Origin: JAIBJN01 sp963847985
Lineage (GTDB): Bacteria; Actinomycetota; Thermoleophilia; Gaiellales; Gaiellaceae
DNA length: 64,000 bases
Direction of reading: 5' to 3'
Assembly (NCBI GenBank): GCA_963847985.1
Contig: CAWKBS010000013.1
Coordinates: 1 to 64,000 of the forward strand
Shown here one piece after another: positions 36,714 to 45,773 of this stretch (position 1 is its first letter; every line of letters starts with the position of its first letter). The position numbers and the translations under genes are program-made. The notes below the pieces were generated by a model. It did not search any database. It was not told the DNA's origin and saw only the letters and a program-made list of their open reading frames with translations.

Positions 36714-37180
36714 GCCTCGGCGAGTTTACGCCGAGTCGACTCGAGCGCCTCCGGCATCACCTTCACGTCGGCGAGGACGGGCATGAAGTTCGTGTCGCCG
36801 CCCCAGCGCGGGACGACGTGCTGGTGGACATGGTCGACGATGCCCGCGCCGGCCACCCGGCCGAGATTCCAGCCGAGGTTGAAGCCCTGCGGCGCCATGA
36901 CCTCGTCGAGGACGCGCACCCCGGCGGCAGCGAGGTGATGGATCTCCACGGCCTCCTCGTCGGCCAGCCCGCCGAACTCGCCCGCATGCCGGTACGGCGC
37001 CACGAGCAGGTGGCCCGAGGCGTACGGGTAGCGGTTGAGGAGCACGAAGGCGTGCTCTCCGCGGTGAACGACGAGCCCGGCCTCGTCCTCGAGCGTCGAG
37101 GCCCGGCAGAAGACGCAGCCCTCCTGCTCGTCGGCGCTCTGGATGTATTCCAGCCGCCACGGTGCCCAGAGCTGTCTCAG
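36704..37180 (-). CDS. HIT family hydrolase
   Basis: 158 residues if started at CTG 37180. N-terminus LRQLWAPWRLEYIQSADEQ and CVFCRAS match actinobacterial HIT proteins; catalytic HIT motif HVHQHVVPRW (His-x-His-x-His) is near residue 115. HIT proteins hydrolyse dinucleoside polyphosphates or adenylated substrates; the substrate here is unknown. No ATG, GTG or TTG exists in frame before residue 45, and CTG overlaps the corA stop as CTGA, so a CTG start is inferred; a lost base is the alternative. Its end overlaps the manB start by 10 bases. Confidence 0.8.
   Translation of the reverse strand: MRQLWAPWRLEYIQSADEQEGCVFCRASTLEDEAGLVVHRGEHAFVLLNRYPYASGHLLVAPYRHAGEFGGLADEEAVEIHHLAAAGVRVLDEVMAPQGFNLGWNLGRVAGAGIVDHVHQHVVPRWGGDTNFMPVLADVKVMPEALESTRRKLAEAWP
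36723..36728 (-). promoter_or_regulatory. -10 box for manB
   Basis: TAAACT on the minus strand, 9 bases before the manB ATG, inside the 3' end of the HIT gene. Confidence 0.35.
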
Positions 37181-38136
37181 AACCAGCCCCGCTTGCGGAA
37201 GAGGACGAGGAGCCCGATGACAGCGACGATCTCGAGCCCGACGCCGAGGATCACGAACGCCTGCCAGCTGCCGACGTGGTCGACCATCCAGGTGAAGTTC
37301 TGTCCGAAGAAGCCGGTGACGAACGTGAGCGGCAGGAAGATCGTGGCGATGACAGTGAGCTGCTTGGTGGTGACATTGAGGCGGTTCGAGGCGGTGGAGA
37401 GGTACGCGTCGATGGCGGCGTTCATCAGCTCCCGGTTGCCGTCCAGCGCCTCACCCAGACGAACGAGGTGGTCGTAGACGTCCCTGTAGTAACGCTCGAC
37501 GTCCTGCGTCATCCCCGGAAGCTCGACCCCGCCGCTCGTGATCCTGCCGAGGAGGTCTCGCTGCGGGGCGATCACGCGCCGCAGGCGGACGAGCCGGCGC
37601 TTCATCTTGAAGATGTCCTCGAGGTGCTGCGGCTTGGGCGAGGCGAACATGTGCTCCTCGATCAGGTCGAGCCGCTCGTCGATCTGCTCCAGCGCCGGGA
37701 AGAAGCCGTCGACGAGCGCGTCGATCGCCTCGTGGAGCAGGAGGACCGTGCTCCGGAACCGCGTGCCGTCGTTCGCGACCTGCGCCCGCAGCGCCTCGAG
37801 CCCGGGCGCTTCGTCCCGCCGGACGGTCACGAGGAACTTCTCGGAGAGGAAGCAGTGCACCTCGACGAGTCCGTCCTCGTCCGGCGACCACCCGTAGACG
37901 ACCAGGAAGACGTAGTCCTCGTAGTCCTCGGCCTTGGGCCGCTGCCCGAAGTGCCGGGAGTCCTCCACGGCGAGCGGATGGAAGCCGAAGGTCTCCTGGA
38001 GCAGGGCGAACTCCTCCTCGCCGGGTGCCTCCAGGTCGAGCCAGAAGCATTCGCCCGAGCCCAGAAGGGCGCGGACGGACTCGGCGCTCGCGGCGTCCGA
38101 CCCGCCGGCGGCCTGCGCGATCAGCCGCGCGCTCAC
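37177..38136 (-). CDS. corA: CorA-like metal ion transporter with GQN variant motif
   Basis: 319 residues. Cytoplasmic funnel domain with CorA-typical HPLAVEDSRHFGQRPK and TVRRDEAPGLE, long helix around 145-235, and two C-terminal membrane helices (FLPLTFVTGFFGQN, then FVILGVGLEIVAVIGLLVLF) ending in a basic tail. The usual GMN signature at the pore mouth is GQN here. CorA transports Mg2+ or Co2+; variants at this motif (for example in ZntB) change ion preference. GTG start. It overlaps a second corA by 4 bases. Confidence 0.85.
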   Translation of the reverse strand: MSARLIAQAAGGSDAASAESVRALLGSGECFWLDLEAPGEEEFALLQETFGFHPLAVEDSRHFGQRPKAEDYEDYVFLVVYGWSPDEDGLVEVHCFLSEKFLVTVRRDEAPGLEALRAQVANDGTRFRSTVLLLHEAIDALVDGFFPALEQIDERLDLIEEHMFASPKPQHLEDIFKMKRRLVRLRRVIAPQRDLLGRITSGGVELPGMTQDVERYYRDVYDHLVRLGEALDGNRELMNAAIDAYLSTASNRLNVTTKQLTVIATIFLPLTFVTGFFGQNFTWMVDHVGSWQAFVILGVGLEIVAVIGLLVLFRKRGWF

Positions 38137-39122
38137 AGCCAGCGGCGGAAGCGGAAGAGCGCGAGCAGCCCCAGGCCGAGAACAGCCATGACGCTGACGA
38201 TCAGCCAGAAGGCTTCGATCTCCCCTTCGCCCGGAACCGCCACGTTCATCCCGAAGAGACCGGTGATCAGCGTCAGCGGCAGCAGGATCACGGTCACGAC
38301 GGTCAGGAGCTGGAGCCGGTACTGCTGCTTGTGCGAGATGAAGGACTCGTTCGTCGACTCGAGGCCCTCGATGACCTCCTTGTAGTTGTCGAGGAGGTCC
38401 CAGACGCGCTCGGCCGCGTCGACGATGTCGTCGAAGTAGAGGTCGAGGTCCTCCGGCAGGAACCGCTCGGTCGAGCGCTCGAGCATCCGCAGGGTCGCGC
38501 GCTCCGGCTTGATGATCTTGCGGTAGGCGATGATCTCCTGCTTCGCGTTCGAGATGTCGCGCACGACGTCCTCGGAGCGCTCCTCGAAGATGCCCGCCTC
38601 GATCGCGTCCAGCTTCGCCCCGATCTTGTCCAGGATCGGGAAGCAGTAGTCGAAGAGGTCGTCCAGGACGTGGTAGAGGAGGTAGCCGGAGCCGCGGAAG
38701 AGCTCGCTCCGCAGCTCGGGGTCGGCCTCGCACTGCCGGAAGAGGTGGGAGACCGGACGGAGCTCGACGTTCGGCAACGTGATGAGGAAGTCCTGGCCGA
38801 GGAAGACGTCGAGCTCGGCGGCGTTCAGCCGGCGGACGGCCTTGTCGTAGAAAGGGAAGTGGAGGACGACGAAGAGGTACTCGGGGTACTCGTCGATCTT
38901 GGGCCGCTGCCGCTTGGAGAGAACGTCCTCGATGTCGAGCTCGTGGAAGCCGAACCGCTCGGCCAGGAAGGAGACCTCGAGGGCGCCGGGCCGCTCGGCG
39001 TGGACCCAGGTCAGGCCGTCAGCGGAGAGCTCGGAGATGCGAGGCTCGGTCCGCTCGTCGACGTCGCCCGCAACACCGCGGGCCCGTCCGCGCCGGAGGC
39101 GTGGGAGAGTGGGCCGTGCCAT
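38133..39122 (-). CDS. corA: CorA family magnesium/cobalt transporter
   Basis: 329 residues. Cytoplasmic domain (WVHAERPGALEVSFLAERFG, HELDIEDVLSKRQRPKIDEY), long helix, and two membrane helices with the intact pore motif LITGLFGMN. C-terminal FRFRRWL is the basic tail. ATG start. First gene of a corA-corA-HIT-manB minus-strand series with overlapping ends. The tandem partner at 37177 lacks GMN, which suggests the pair differ in specificity or form a mixed pentamer. Confidence 0.9.
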   Translation of the reverse strand: MARPTLPRLRRGRARGVAGDVDERTEPRISELSADGLTWVHAERPGALEVSFLAERFGFHELDIEDVLSKRQRPKIDEYPEYLFVVLHFPFYDKAVRRLNAAELDVFLGQDFLITLPNVELRPVSHLFRQCEADPELRSELFRGSGYLLYHVLDDLFDYCFPILDKIGAKLDAIEAGIFEERSEDVVRDISNAKQEIIAYRKIIKPERATLRMLERSTERFLPEDLDLYFDDIVDAAERVWDLLDNYKEVIEGLESTNESFISHKQQYRLQLLTVVTVILLPLTLITGLFGMNVAVPGEGEIEAFWLIVSVMAVLGLGLLALFRFRRWL

Positions 39123-39198
39123 AGATACTCAGTGGATCCTCGAGTTGCATCTCCAGGTACGTGATTGTACTCGCAATCCCTTGTGGGCTCGTTCGCGC

Positions 39199-39204
39199 TA
39201 CGCT
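39199..39204 (+). promoter_or_regulatory. -10 box for the sensor kinase
   Basis: TACGCT lies 8 bases before GTG at 39213, the basis for choosing that start. Confidence 0.4.
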
Positions 39205-39212
39205 CGATCGGC

Positions 39213-41319
39213 GTGGGCGGAAAGCCGATGAACGCTGAGGAAATGCGCCGTCCGCCGTCCGCCGCGGAGCTCGCCCGTCTCGAGGCCCTCCGCCGGCTCG
39301 ACATCCTCGACTCGGGTTCCGAGCAGGCCTTCGACGACCTGACGGCGCTCGCGGCCTCGATCTGCGGCACCCCGATCTCCCTGATCAGCCTCGTCGACGC
39401 CGACCGGCAGTGGTTCAAGTCGCGCGTCGGCCTCGACCTCGAGGAGACGCCGCGCGACATCGCGTTCTGCGGCCACGCGATCCTCGACAGCGAGATCCTC
39501 GTCGTGCCGGACACCGGCGAGGACGCCCGCTTCGTCGAGAACCCGCTCGTGGTCGGGGAGCCCGGGATCCGCTTCTATGCAGGCAAGCCGCTCGTCACGG
39601 CGGAGGGTCATGCGCTCGGGACTCTCTGCGTCATGGACCGCACGCCGCGCGAGCTCACCCAGGCTCAGCTCGACGCGCTCGACGCGCTCGGTCGCCATAC
39701 CGTCGCGCTCCTCGAGCACCGGCGCGCGCAGGCGCACCTTCAGCAGGAGATCGCCCTCGTCGAGCTGCTGCGGGAGAGCGCGACGGCGGCCAACGAGGCG
39801 GCCGGGCTGCACGAGGCGCTGGCGATCTCCATCGAGCGCGTCTGCGAGCGGATCGGCTGGCCGGTCGGCCGCGCGTACGCGCTGGAGCGAGGCGGGGAGT
39901 CGGTCCGCCGCCTTTCCGGCGGAGTCTGGCGCGTGCCGGTCGCCGCCGCCTACCAGGAGTTCCGGGAGGCTGCCGACGAGCTCTTCTCGGCGCGCGAGGG
40001 ACCGCTCGCGCGGATGCTGGAGAGCCGGCAGAGCCTGTGGATCCCCAACATCGGTGCCGAGCCGACCCTCGCGCGTCGCGAGGCGCTGGCGGCCGGCCTC
40101 TACGCCGCGAGTCTTCGTGCCCGTGCTCGTCCGCGACGAGGTGGTCGCCGTGCTCGAGTTCTACTCCGACGAGCGCGCCGAGCCCGACGAGCACCTGCTC
40201 GAGGTGATGGGCAATCTCGGGACCCAGCTCGGCAGGGTGGTCGAGCGCGAGGACGCCGAGCGGGCTCTCGGCCGCCGCCTGGCCGACCTGCGCGCCGTCC
40301 TGGACGCGACGGAAGAGGCGATCTGCCTGAGCGACCGGGACGGGACCGTGCGGTTCGTCAACACCGCCATGCTGGAGCTGTGGAGCGGCCTCGACATCGC
40401 CGCCGAGGGCTCCGTCTGGACGCGGCTGCTCCAGCTCGCCGAGCGGTCGGCCGACCCCGAGGCGTTCGCCCGGGAGGTCAGGAAGCTCGACGCCGCGCCC
40501 GCCCAGTCGTCGGCTGGGGAGTTCGAGCTCGCCGACCGCCGCTCGTTCGTCGCCTACAGCGTCCCCGTCGGGGATGGCGGCGAGGTCGACGGGAGGATCT
40601 TCGTCTTCCGCGAGACGACCGCGGATCGCGAGGTCGAGCGGCTGAAAGAGGAGTTCCTCGCCTCCGTCTCCCACGAGCTACGAACGCCGCTCACGTCCGT
40701 GCTCGGGTACGCGGAGTCCCTGCGGGCCGGAGACTTCGGCGCGCTCGACGACGACCAGCTCCGCGCGCTCTACATCGTTGAGCGGAACGCCGGCCGCCTC
40801 AACCGGCTGATCGACGACCTGCTCCTGACCGCCCGGATCGAGTCGCAGTCACTCGACCTGCACCTCGAGCCGCTCGACCTGTCCACGCTGGCGGCCGAGT
40901 CGGTGCAGGCTGCAGAGGTCGGTGCCGGCAGCCAGGGGGTCGACCTCGTACTCGACGTCGAGCCGGTTCGCGTCGAGGGCGACCGGCTGCGCCTGGGGCA
41001 GCTCCTCGACAACCTCGTGTCGAACGCGGTCAAGTTCACCCCCGACGGCGGCACGGTGACGGTTTCCCTGGCGCGCGGGGGCGACCGGGCCGTCCTCGAG
41101 GTGGCGGACACCGGCATCGGCATCCCGGCCGACGAGCGGGATCGGCTCTTCGAGCGCTTTTACCGGACGAGCGTGGCGCGGGAGCACGCCATCGAGGGCA
41201 CCGGCCTCGGCCTGGTCATCGCCCGGGCGATCGCCGAGAGCCACGGGGGGTCGATCGGGTTCGAGAGCCGCGAGGGCGAGGGCACCACGTTCAGGGTCGA
41301 GCTGCCGCTCGCGGCATAG
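39213..41319 (+). CDS. GAF-GAF-PAS sensor histidine kinase (one frameshift)
   Basis: About 701 residues after correction. Domain order: GAF 1 (ASICGTPISLISLVDADRQW, FCGHAILDSEILVV), GAF 2 (about 210-350), PAS (LDATEEAICLSDRDGTVRFV), HisKA with phospho-His in FLASVSHELRTPLTSVLGY, and HATPase with N box DNLVSNAVKF, G1 DTGIGIP and G2 GTGLGLVIA. No transmembrane segment, so a cytoplasmic sensor. An extra A near 40110 splits GAF 2 (YAA / VFVPVLVRDE). No response regulator gene is next to it. GTG 39213 is preferred; ATG 39228 is the alternative. Confidence 0.9.
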
Positions 41320-41324
41320 AGAAG

Positions 41325-41397
41325 TGCGCCTGGTAGGAATCGAACCTACGACCTCGCGCTCCGGAGGCGCGCGCTCTATCCCCTGAGCTACAGGCGC
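41325..41397 (-). tRNA. tRNA-Arg (anticodon CCG)
   Basis: 73 nt on the minus strand. Acceptor gcgcctg pairs with caggcgc, discriminator a. Anticodon arm cgcgc-ctccgga-gcgcg gives CCG, reading CGG codons, which are frequent in this GC-rich genome. T arm contains ggttcgattcc. Confidence 0.95.
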
Positions 41398-41405
41398 GGG
41401 AGGCT

Positions 41406-41411
41406 TAGTGT
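41406..41411 (+). promoter_or_regulatory. -10 box for the epimerase operon
   Basis: TAGTGT lies 7 bases before the GTG at 41419. Confidence 0.45.
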
Positions 41412-41418
41412 ACCGGGG

Positions 41419-42447
41419 GTGAAGCTGAGCCACCGCCGCGCCACGCTCCACCTCGCGCAGCCGTTTCGGATCTCCCGGGAGACGAGCGTCACCGAGGACG
41501 TCCTCTGGGTGGAGGTGGCCTGGGACGAGGTCTCCGGGTTCGGCGAGTCCCAGCCGCAGCCCCACTACGGGGAGAGCATCGAGGGCGCCGAGGGCTTCCT
41601 CGACGAGGCCGGGGGGCTGCTCGGCGACGACCCGTTCGCGCTCGAGGAGATCGGCCGCCGCCTCGACGGGCTTCCGGGGAACCACGCCGCCAAGTCGGCC
41701 GTCGACTCGGCGCTCCACGACCTCTGCGGAAAGCTGCTGGGCCGGCCGGTCTGGCGGCTGCTCGGCCTGGAGCGGGGAGGTCCACCGACCTCGTGGACGG
41801 TCTGGCTCGGCGACCCCGACGACATGGCGCGCCGGGCGGAGCAGGCGGACGACGGCCGCTTCCGCCGGCTCAAGCTGAAGCTGGGAGGCCGGGACGGCCT
41901 CGACGTCGAGCGGGTGCGGGCGGTCAGGGGCGTCACCGCTCTGCCGCTCCAGGTGGACGTCAACGAGTACTGGGAGCTCGAGGAGGCGCTCGCAGCCGTG
42001 CAGGAGCTGGCCGCGCTCGGCGTCGAGTACGTCGAGCAGCCGCTCGCGGCCGGCGATCCCGGCGGCGCGCGGCTCAAGCGCGAGTCGCCGCTCCCGATCT
42101 ACGTCGACGAGGACGTGCACCGGCTCGACTCCGTGGCCGCCTGCGCCGAGCGGGCGCACGGCATCAACATCAAGCTGGCCAAGAGCGGCGGCATCCGCGA
42201 GGCCGTGCGCATGGCGCATGCCGCGCGTGCGCTGGGGCTGGGCGTGATGCTGGGCTGCATGATCGAGTCCGGCCTCGGCATCTCGGCAGCGGCCCAGATC
42301 GGCAGCCTCTGCGACCACCTAGACCTCGACGGCAATCTCCTGCTCGCCGAAGACCCCTGGCCGGGGGTCGCCTTCTCCGACGGCGTGCAGGTCCCCTCCG
42401 ACGAACCAGGGCTGGGAGTCCATGAAGCGCTATCTCGCGCTGGCTGA
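41419..42447 (+). CDS. Enolase-superfamily dipeptide epimerase / N-acyl-D-glutamate racemase-like
   Basis: 342 residues. Muconate-lactonising subgroup signs: LKLKLGG (catalytic Lys in KxK), DVNEYW (metal Asp), YVEQPL (Glu), VDEDVHR (Asp) and INIKLAKSGG (second catalytic Lys). L-Ala-D/L-Glu epimerases of murein recycling share this layout. The next gene is DUF1611, and this pair resembles DgcA-DgcN of the D-glutamate pathway, in which D-Glu is N-acylated and then racemised; that assignment is an inference from gene order. GTG start; overlaps the DUF1611 gene by 26 bases. Confidence 0.85.
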   Translation: MKLSHRRATLHLAQPFRISRETSVTEDVLWVEVAWDEVSGFGESQPQPHYGESIEGAEGFLDEAGGLLGDDPFALEEIGRRLDGLPGNHAAKSAVDSALHDLCGKLLGRPVWRLLGLERGGPPTSWTVWLGDPDDMARRAEQADDGRFRRLKLKLGGRDGLDVERVRAVRGVTALPLQVDVNEYWELEEALAAVQELAALGVEYVEQPLAAGDPGGARLKRESPLPIYVDEDVHRLDSVAACAERAHGINIKLAKSGGIREAVRMAHAARALGLGVMLGCMIESGLGISAAAQIGSLCDHLDLDGNLLLAEDPWPGVAFSDGVQVPSDEPGLGVHEALSRAG

Positions 42448-43444
42448 GGGCTACTCGGACGACGTCCACTACGGCAAGACAGCGTACGGCGTCATCCGCT
42501 ACGCGCCCGATCCCGTCGTCGCCGTGCTGGACTCGACGCGGGCCGGCGAGACGATGGAGGGCATCCCCATCGTCGGCACGGTCGCGGACGCCCTCGTCCA
42601 CGAGCCCACGGTCGCGCTCGTCGGCGTCGCCGTGGCGGGCGGGCGGCTCCCCGCGGTCTGGCGCGGAATCCTCCGCGAGGCCATCGAGGCCGGGCTGGAC
42701 GTCGAGGCGGGGATGCACGAGTTCCTCGCGGACGACCCCGAGCTCGCCCCGCTCGCGCGCGAGCACGGGGTCGAGCTTCGTGACTACCGCCGCCCGCCGG
42801 CCGACCTGAGTGTCGCCTCGGGGGCGAACCTCGCGCTCGCAGCGGAGGTCGTGCTCACAGTGGGCTCCGACTGCGCCGTGGGCAAGAAGACGGTCGCGGT
42901 CGAGCTCGACCGGGCCGCCCGCGCCCGCGGCCTCCGCTCGGTGTTCGTCCCGACCGGGCAGACGGGGATCATGATCGCCGGCTGGGGCATCGCCGTGGAC
43001 GCCGTCGTCTCGGACTTCCTCGCCGGCGCCGGCGAGCGCCTCGTCGTCGAGGGCGCCGAGCGCGGCGACCTGCTCTGGGTCGAGGGCCAGGGCTCCATCA
43101 TCCACCCGCAGTTCTCCGGCGTGACGCTCGGCCTCTACCACGGGACGGCGCCGCACGTGCTCGTCCTCGTGCACCGTGCGGGCGACACCGAGCTCGAGGG
43201 CGCCCCGGGGCACCCGATCCTGCCGCTCGCCGAGCTCGTGGAGCTGTACGAACGCCTCGCGCTGCCGGTGCGGCCCGCCCGGGTGGCTGCGGTCGCGCTC
43301 AACACCGCGGCGCTTACGGAGGAGGAGGCGCGAGCGGCCGTGGCCGCCGCCGCCGAGGAGACCGGGCTGCCCGCGGACGACCCTGTCCGATTCGGACCTG
43401 ACCTCCTGCTCGACGCCGTGTTGGCCGCGCTGCTTCGGGTATAA
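42422..43444 (+). CDS. DUF1611 protein, DgcN-like (D-glutamate N-acyltransferase-like)
   Basis: 340 residues. N-terminal Rossmann-like part (AEGYSDDVHYGKTAYGVIRY, VVAVLDSTRAGETMEGIPIV) and a C-terminal P-loop-type part with VGSDCAVGKKT and GWGIAVDAVVSDFLAG, then EGQGSIIHPQFSGVTLGLYHG (shortened here to EGQGSIIHPQFSG). This is the DUF1611 layout. DgcN of marine bacteria, in the same family, acylates D-glutamate. ATG start inside the epimerase gene, so translation is coupled. Followed 7 bases later by an aminopeptidase. Confidence 0.85.
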   Translation: MKRYLALAEGYSDDVHYGKTAYGVIRYAPDPVVAVLDSTRAGETMEGIPIVGTVADALVHEPTVALVGVAVAGGRLPAVWRGILREAIEAGLDVEAGMHEFLADDPELAPLAREHGVELRDYRRPPADLSVASGANLALAAEVVLTVGSDCAVGKKTVAVELDRAARARGLRSVFVPTGQTGIMIAGWGIAVDAVVSDFLAGAGERLVVEGAERGDLLWVEGQGSIIHPQFSGVTLGLYHGTAPHVLVLVHRAGDTELEGAPGHPILPLAELVELYERLALPVRPARVAAVALNTAALTEEEARAAVAAAAEETGLPADDPVRFGPDLLLDAVLAALLRV

Positions 43445-43451
43445 CGCGCCG

Positions 43452-44594
43452 ATGACCGATCCCCGAATCGAGCGCCTGGCGACCCTCCTCACCGACTATT
43501 CGCTCGCGCTCCGCGAGGGTCAGGTGCTCCGAATCGACAGCCTCGATGCGGGATCGCCGCTCGTCCTCGCGCTCTACGGCGCCGCCCTGCGGGCCGGGGC
43601 GCTGCCGTACACGAACGTCGGCCTTTCCGGGCTCGGCGAGACGCTGCTCCAGCAGGGCACCGAGGAGCAGCTCACCTACCTGTCGCCGGTCCAGTGGGAG
43701 GAGATCGAGCAGCTCGATGCGCTCGTGACCGTCTGGTCGGAGACGAACACCCGGTCGCTCTCGCGGGTCGACCCGACGCGTCACGCCGCCTACATCGCGG
43801 CCCAGCGGAAGCTCTCGAACCGGCGCTGGGAGCGGATCTCGAGCGGGGAGATGAGCTGGTGCGGGACGCTCTTCCCGACGAACGCGCACGCTCAGGAGGC
43901 GGAGATGTCGCTGGCCGAGTACGAGGCCTTCGTCTACGCCGCCTGCCACGTGCACGAGGAGGATCCGGCCGCGCACTGGCGCGGGGTCTCGACCGGCCTC
44001 CAGGCGCGCGCCGACGAGCTCGGCAGCGTGGCAGAGCTTCGGATCGTGGGCCCCGACACCGACCTTCGCGTCGGCGTCGAGGGCCGCACCTGGATCGCGG
44101 CGGACGGGCGCTACAACATGCCCGACGGCGAGGTCTTCACGAGCCCGCTCGAGACCGAGACCGAGGGCGAGATCCGCTACACGTTCCCGGCCGTCTACCA
44201 CGGGCGTGAGGTGCAGGACGTCAGGCTTCGCTTCGAGGCCGGCCGCGTGACCAAGTTCGAGGCCGCGCGCGGCGACGAGTACCTCCGGTCCCTGCTGGAC
44301 ATGGACGACGGCGCGCGCGTGCTCGGGGAGGTCGCGTTCGGCCTCAACTACGAGATCGACCGCTTCACGCGCAACATCCTCTTCGACGAGAAGATCGGCG
44401 GGACGATGCACCTCGCCCTGGGCTCCGGGTTCCCGCAGGCGGGCGGCCGGAACACCTCGGGCCTGCACTGGGACATGATCTGCGACCTCCGCGAGGACGG
44501 GGAGGTCTACGCGGACGGCGAGCTCATCTGGAAGGCGGGTCGCTTCCTCGCCGAGCCGGCTCGCGAGGTCGTCGAGAGCGGCCTGCATGGCTAG
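43452..44594 (+). CDS. M29 family aminopeptidase
   Basis: 380 residues. M29 (AmpS/PepS/AP-T) landmarks: AGALPYTNVGLSGLGETL region, EAEMSLAEYEAFVY, LRVGVEGRTWIAADGRYNMPDGE with metal Glu, VAFGLN (Glu) and the HLALGSGF / HWDMICDL His-Asp ligands near the C-terminus. These cobalt- or zinc-dependent enzymes remove N-terminal residues from short peptides. ATG start. It overlaps a second M29 gene by 8 bases. Confidence 0.92.
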   Translation: MTDPRIERLATLLTDYSLALREGQVLRIDSLDAGSPLVLALYGAALRAGALPYTNVGLSGLGETLLQQGTEEQLTYLSPVQWEEIEQLDALVTVWSETNTRSLSRVDPTRHAAYIAAQRKLSNRRWERISSGEMSWCGTLFPTNAHAQEAEMSLAEYEAFVYAACHVHEEDPAAHWRGVSTGLQARADELGSVAELRIVGPDTDLRVGVEGRTWIAADGRYNMPDGEVFTSPLETETEGEIRYTFPAVYHGREVQDVRLRFEAGRVTKFEAARGDEYLRSLLDMDDGARVLGEVAFGLNYEIDRFTRNILFDEKIGGTMHLALGSGFPQAGGRNTSGLHWDMICDLREDGEVYADGELIWKAGRFLAEPAREVVESGLHG

Positions 44595-45705
44595 CGGCAA
44601 AGGGCGGCTCGAACAGCTGGCGAGCGTCCTGGTCGACTACTCGACCCGGGTCGGCCCCGGCGATCTCGTCTGCATCGACACCGGCCTGGCGGCCGCTCCG
44701 TTGGTGCACGAGATTTGGGAGCGTGTGCTCGCGGCCGGAGGGCATCCGCACCTCCGTCTCGACGTCGAGGGCACCCCCGAGCTGCTGCTCCGCGAGGGAA
44801 ACACAGCGCAACTCGGCTGGATCAGCCCGCTCCGGCGCGCCGAGGTCGAGCGCGCGGACGTCCGGATTGCCATCGAAGCCGAGGTGAACACCCGTGCCAA
44901 CACCGGAGTCGAGCCGGAACGACAGGCGCAGGTCGAGCGCGCGCGGGAGCCGCTCAGGCGGGTGCACTTCGCGCGCGCCAGCGCAGGAGAGCTGAGGGCG
45001 GTGGTCACGCTCTATCCCACCGATGCGTCCGCCCAGGACGCCGACATGTCGCTCACGGAGTACGAGGATTTCGTCTACCACGCCGGCCTCCTCGACCGCG
45101 AGGATCCGGTCGCCGAGTGGGAGGCCCTCGGCCGCGGGTACGAGCGGCTGGCCGCCGCGCTCGGGGAGCGCCGGGAGATCCGGGTCGTCGGAGCCGGCAC
45201 CGATCTCACGCTCGGCGTCGCCGGCAGGACCTGGATTCCGTGCGACGGACGGGAGAACTTCCCCGACGGCGAGGTCTTCACCGGCCCGGTCGAGACCCAG
45301 GTCGACGGCGTCGTTCGCTTCAGCTACCCGGCGACCCACTCCGGGCGGCGCGTCGGCGGCGTCGAGCTCGAGTTCCGGGCCGGCGAGGTCGTGCGCGCTC
45401 AGGCCGACGAGGGGGAGACGTTCCTGCGGGAGATGCTCGCGCTCGACGAGGGTGCCAAACGGGTGGGCGAGTTCTCCTTCGGCCTGAACGACGCGGTGAC
45501 CGAGTTCACCGGCCACATCCTGTTCGACGAGAAGATCGGCGGGACCGTGCATCTCGCGCTGGGCGCGTCGTACCCGGAGTCCGGCGGGAAGGTGCAGTCG
45601 GCGCTCCACTGGGATCTCGTCTGCGACCTCAGAGACGGCGGCGAGGTCTTCGCCGACGGCGAGCTCGTCTACCGCGACGGGCGCTTCGTCAACGGTCTTC
45701 TCTGA
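44587..45705 (+). CDS. M29 family aminopeptidase, second copy
   Basis: 372 residues, a paralogue of the preceding protein: DADMSLTEYEDFVYHAGLLD, LTLGVAGRTWIPCDGRENFP, FSFGLNDAVTEFTGHILFDE and HLALGASYPESGG then HWDLVCDL. Similar length, no insertions. The divergence between copies shows the duplication is old, so the two may cut different peptides. ATG start. It ends the four-gene unit that begins at 41419. Confidence 0.92.
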   Translation: MASGKGRLEQLASVLVDYSTRVGPGDLVCIDTGLAAAPLVHEIWERVLAAGGHPHLRLDVEGTPELLLREGNTAQLGWISPLRRAEVERADVRIAIEAEVNTRANTGVEPERQAQVERAREPLRRVHFARASAGELRAVVTLYPTDASAQDADMSLTEYEDFVYHAGLLDREDPVAEWEALGRGYERLAAALGERREIRVVGAGTDLTLGVAGRTWIPCDGRENFPDGEVFTGPVETQVDGVVRFSYPATHSGRRVGGVELEFRAGEVVRAQADEGETFLREMLALDEGAKRVGEFSFGLNDAVTEFTGHILFDEKIGGTVHLALGASYPESGGKVQSALHWDLVCDLRDGGEVFADGELVYRDGRFVNGLL

Positions 45706-45759
45706 ACCGCTCCGGGCAGGGCTCCTGAGCGCTCGCCGACGTCCGTCCGGCCGGGCGGG

Positions 45760-45765
45760 TAGCAT
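45760..45765 (+). promoter_or_regulatory. -10 box for the LysM gene
   Basis: TAGCAT lies 8 bases before the ATG at 45774. Confidence 0.4.
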
Positions 45766-45773
45766 GCGAACAC

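Noticed and set aside
41325..41397. tRNA-Arg as an integration site like tRNA-Met
   Set aside because: No copy of its 3' end is seen nearby and the downstream genes are an ordinary operon.
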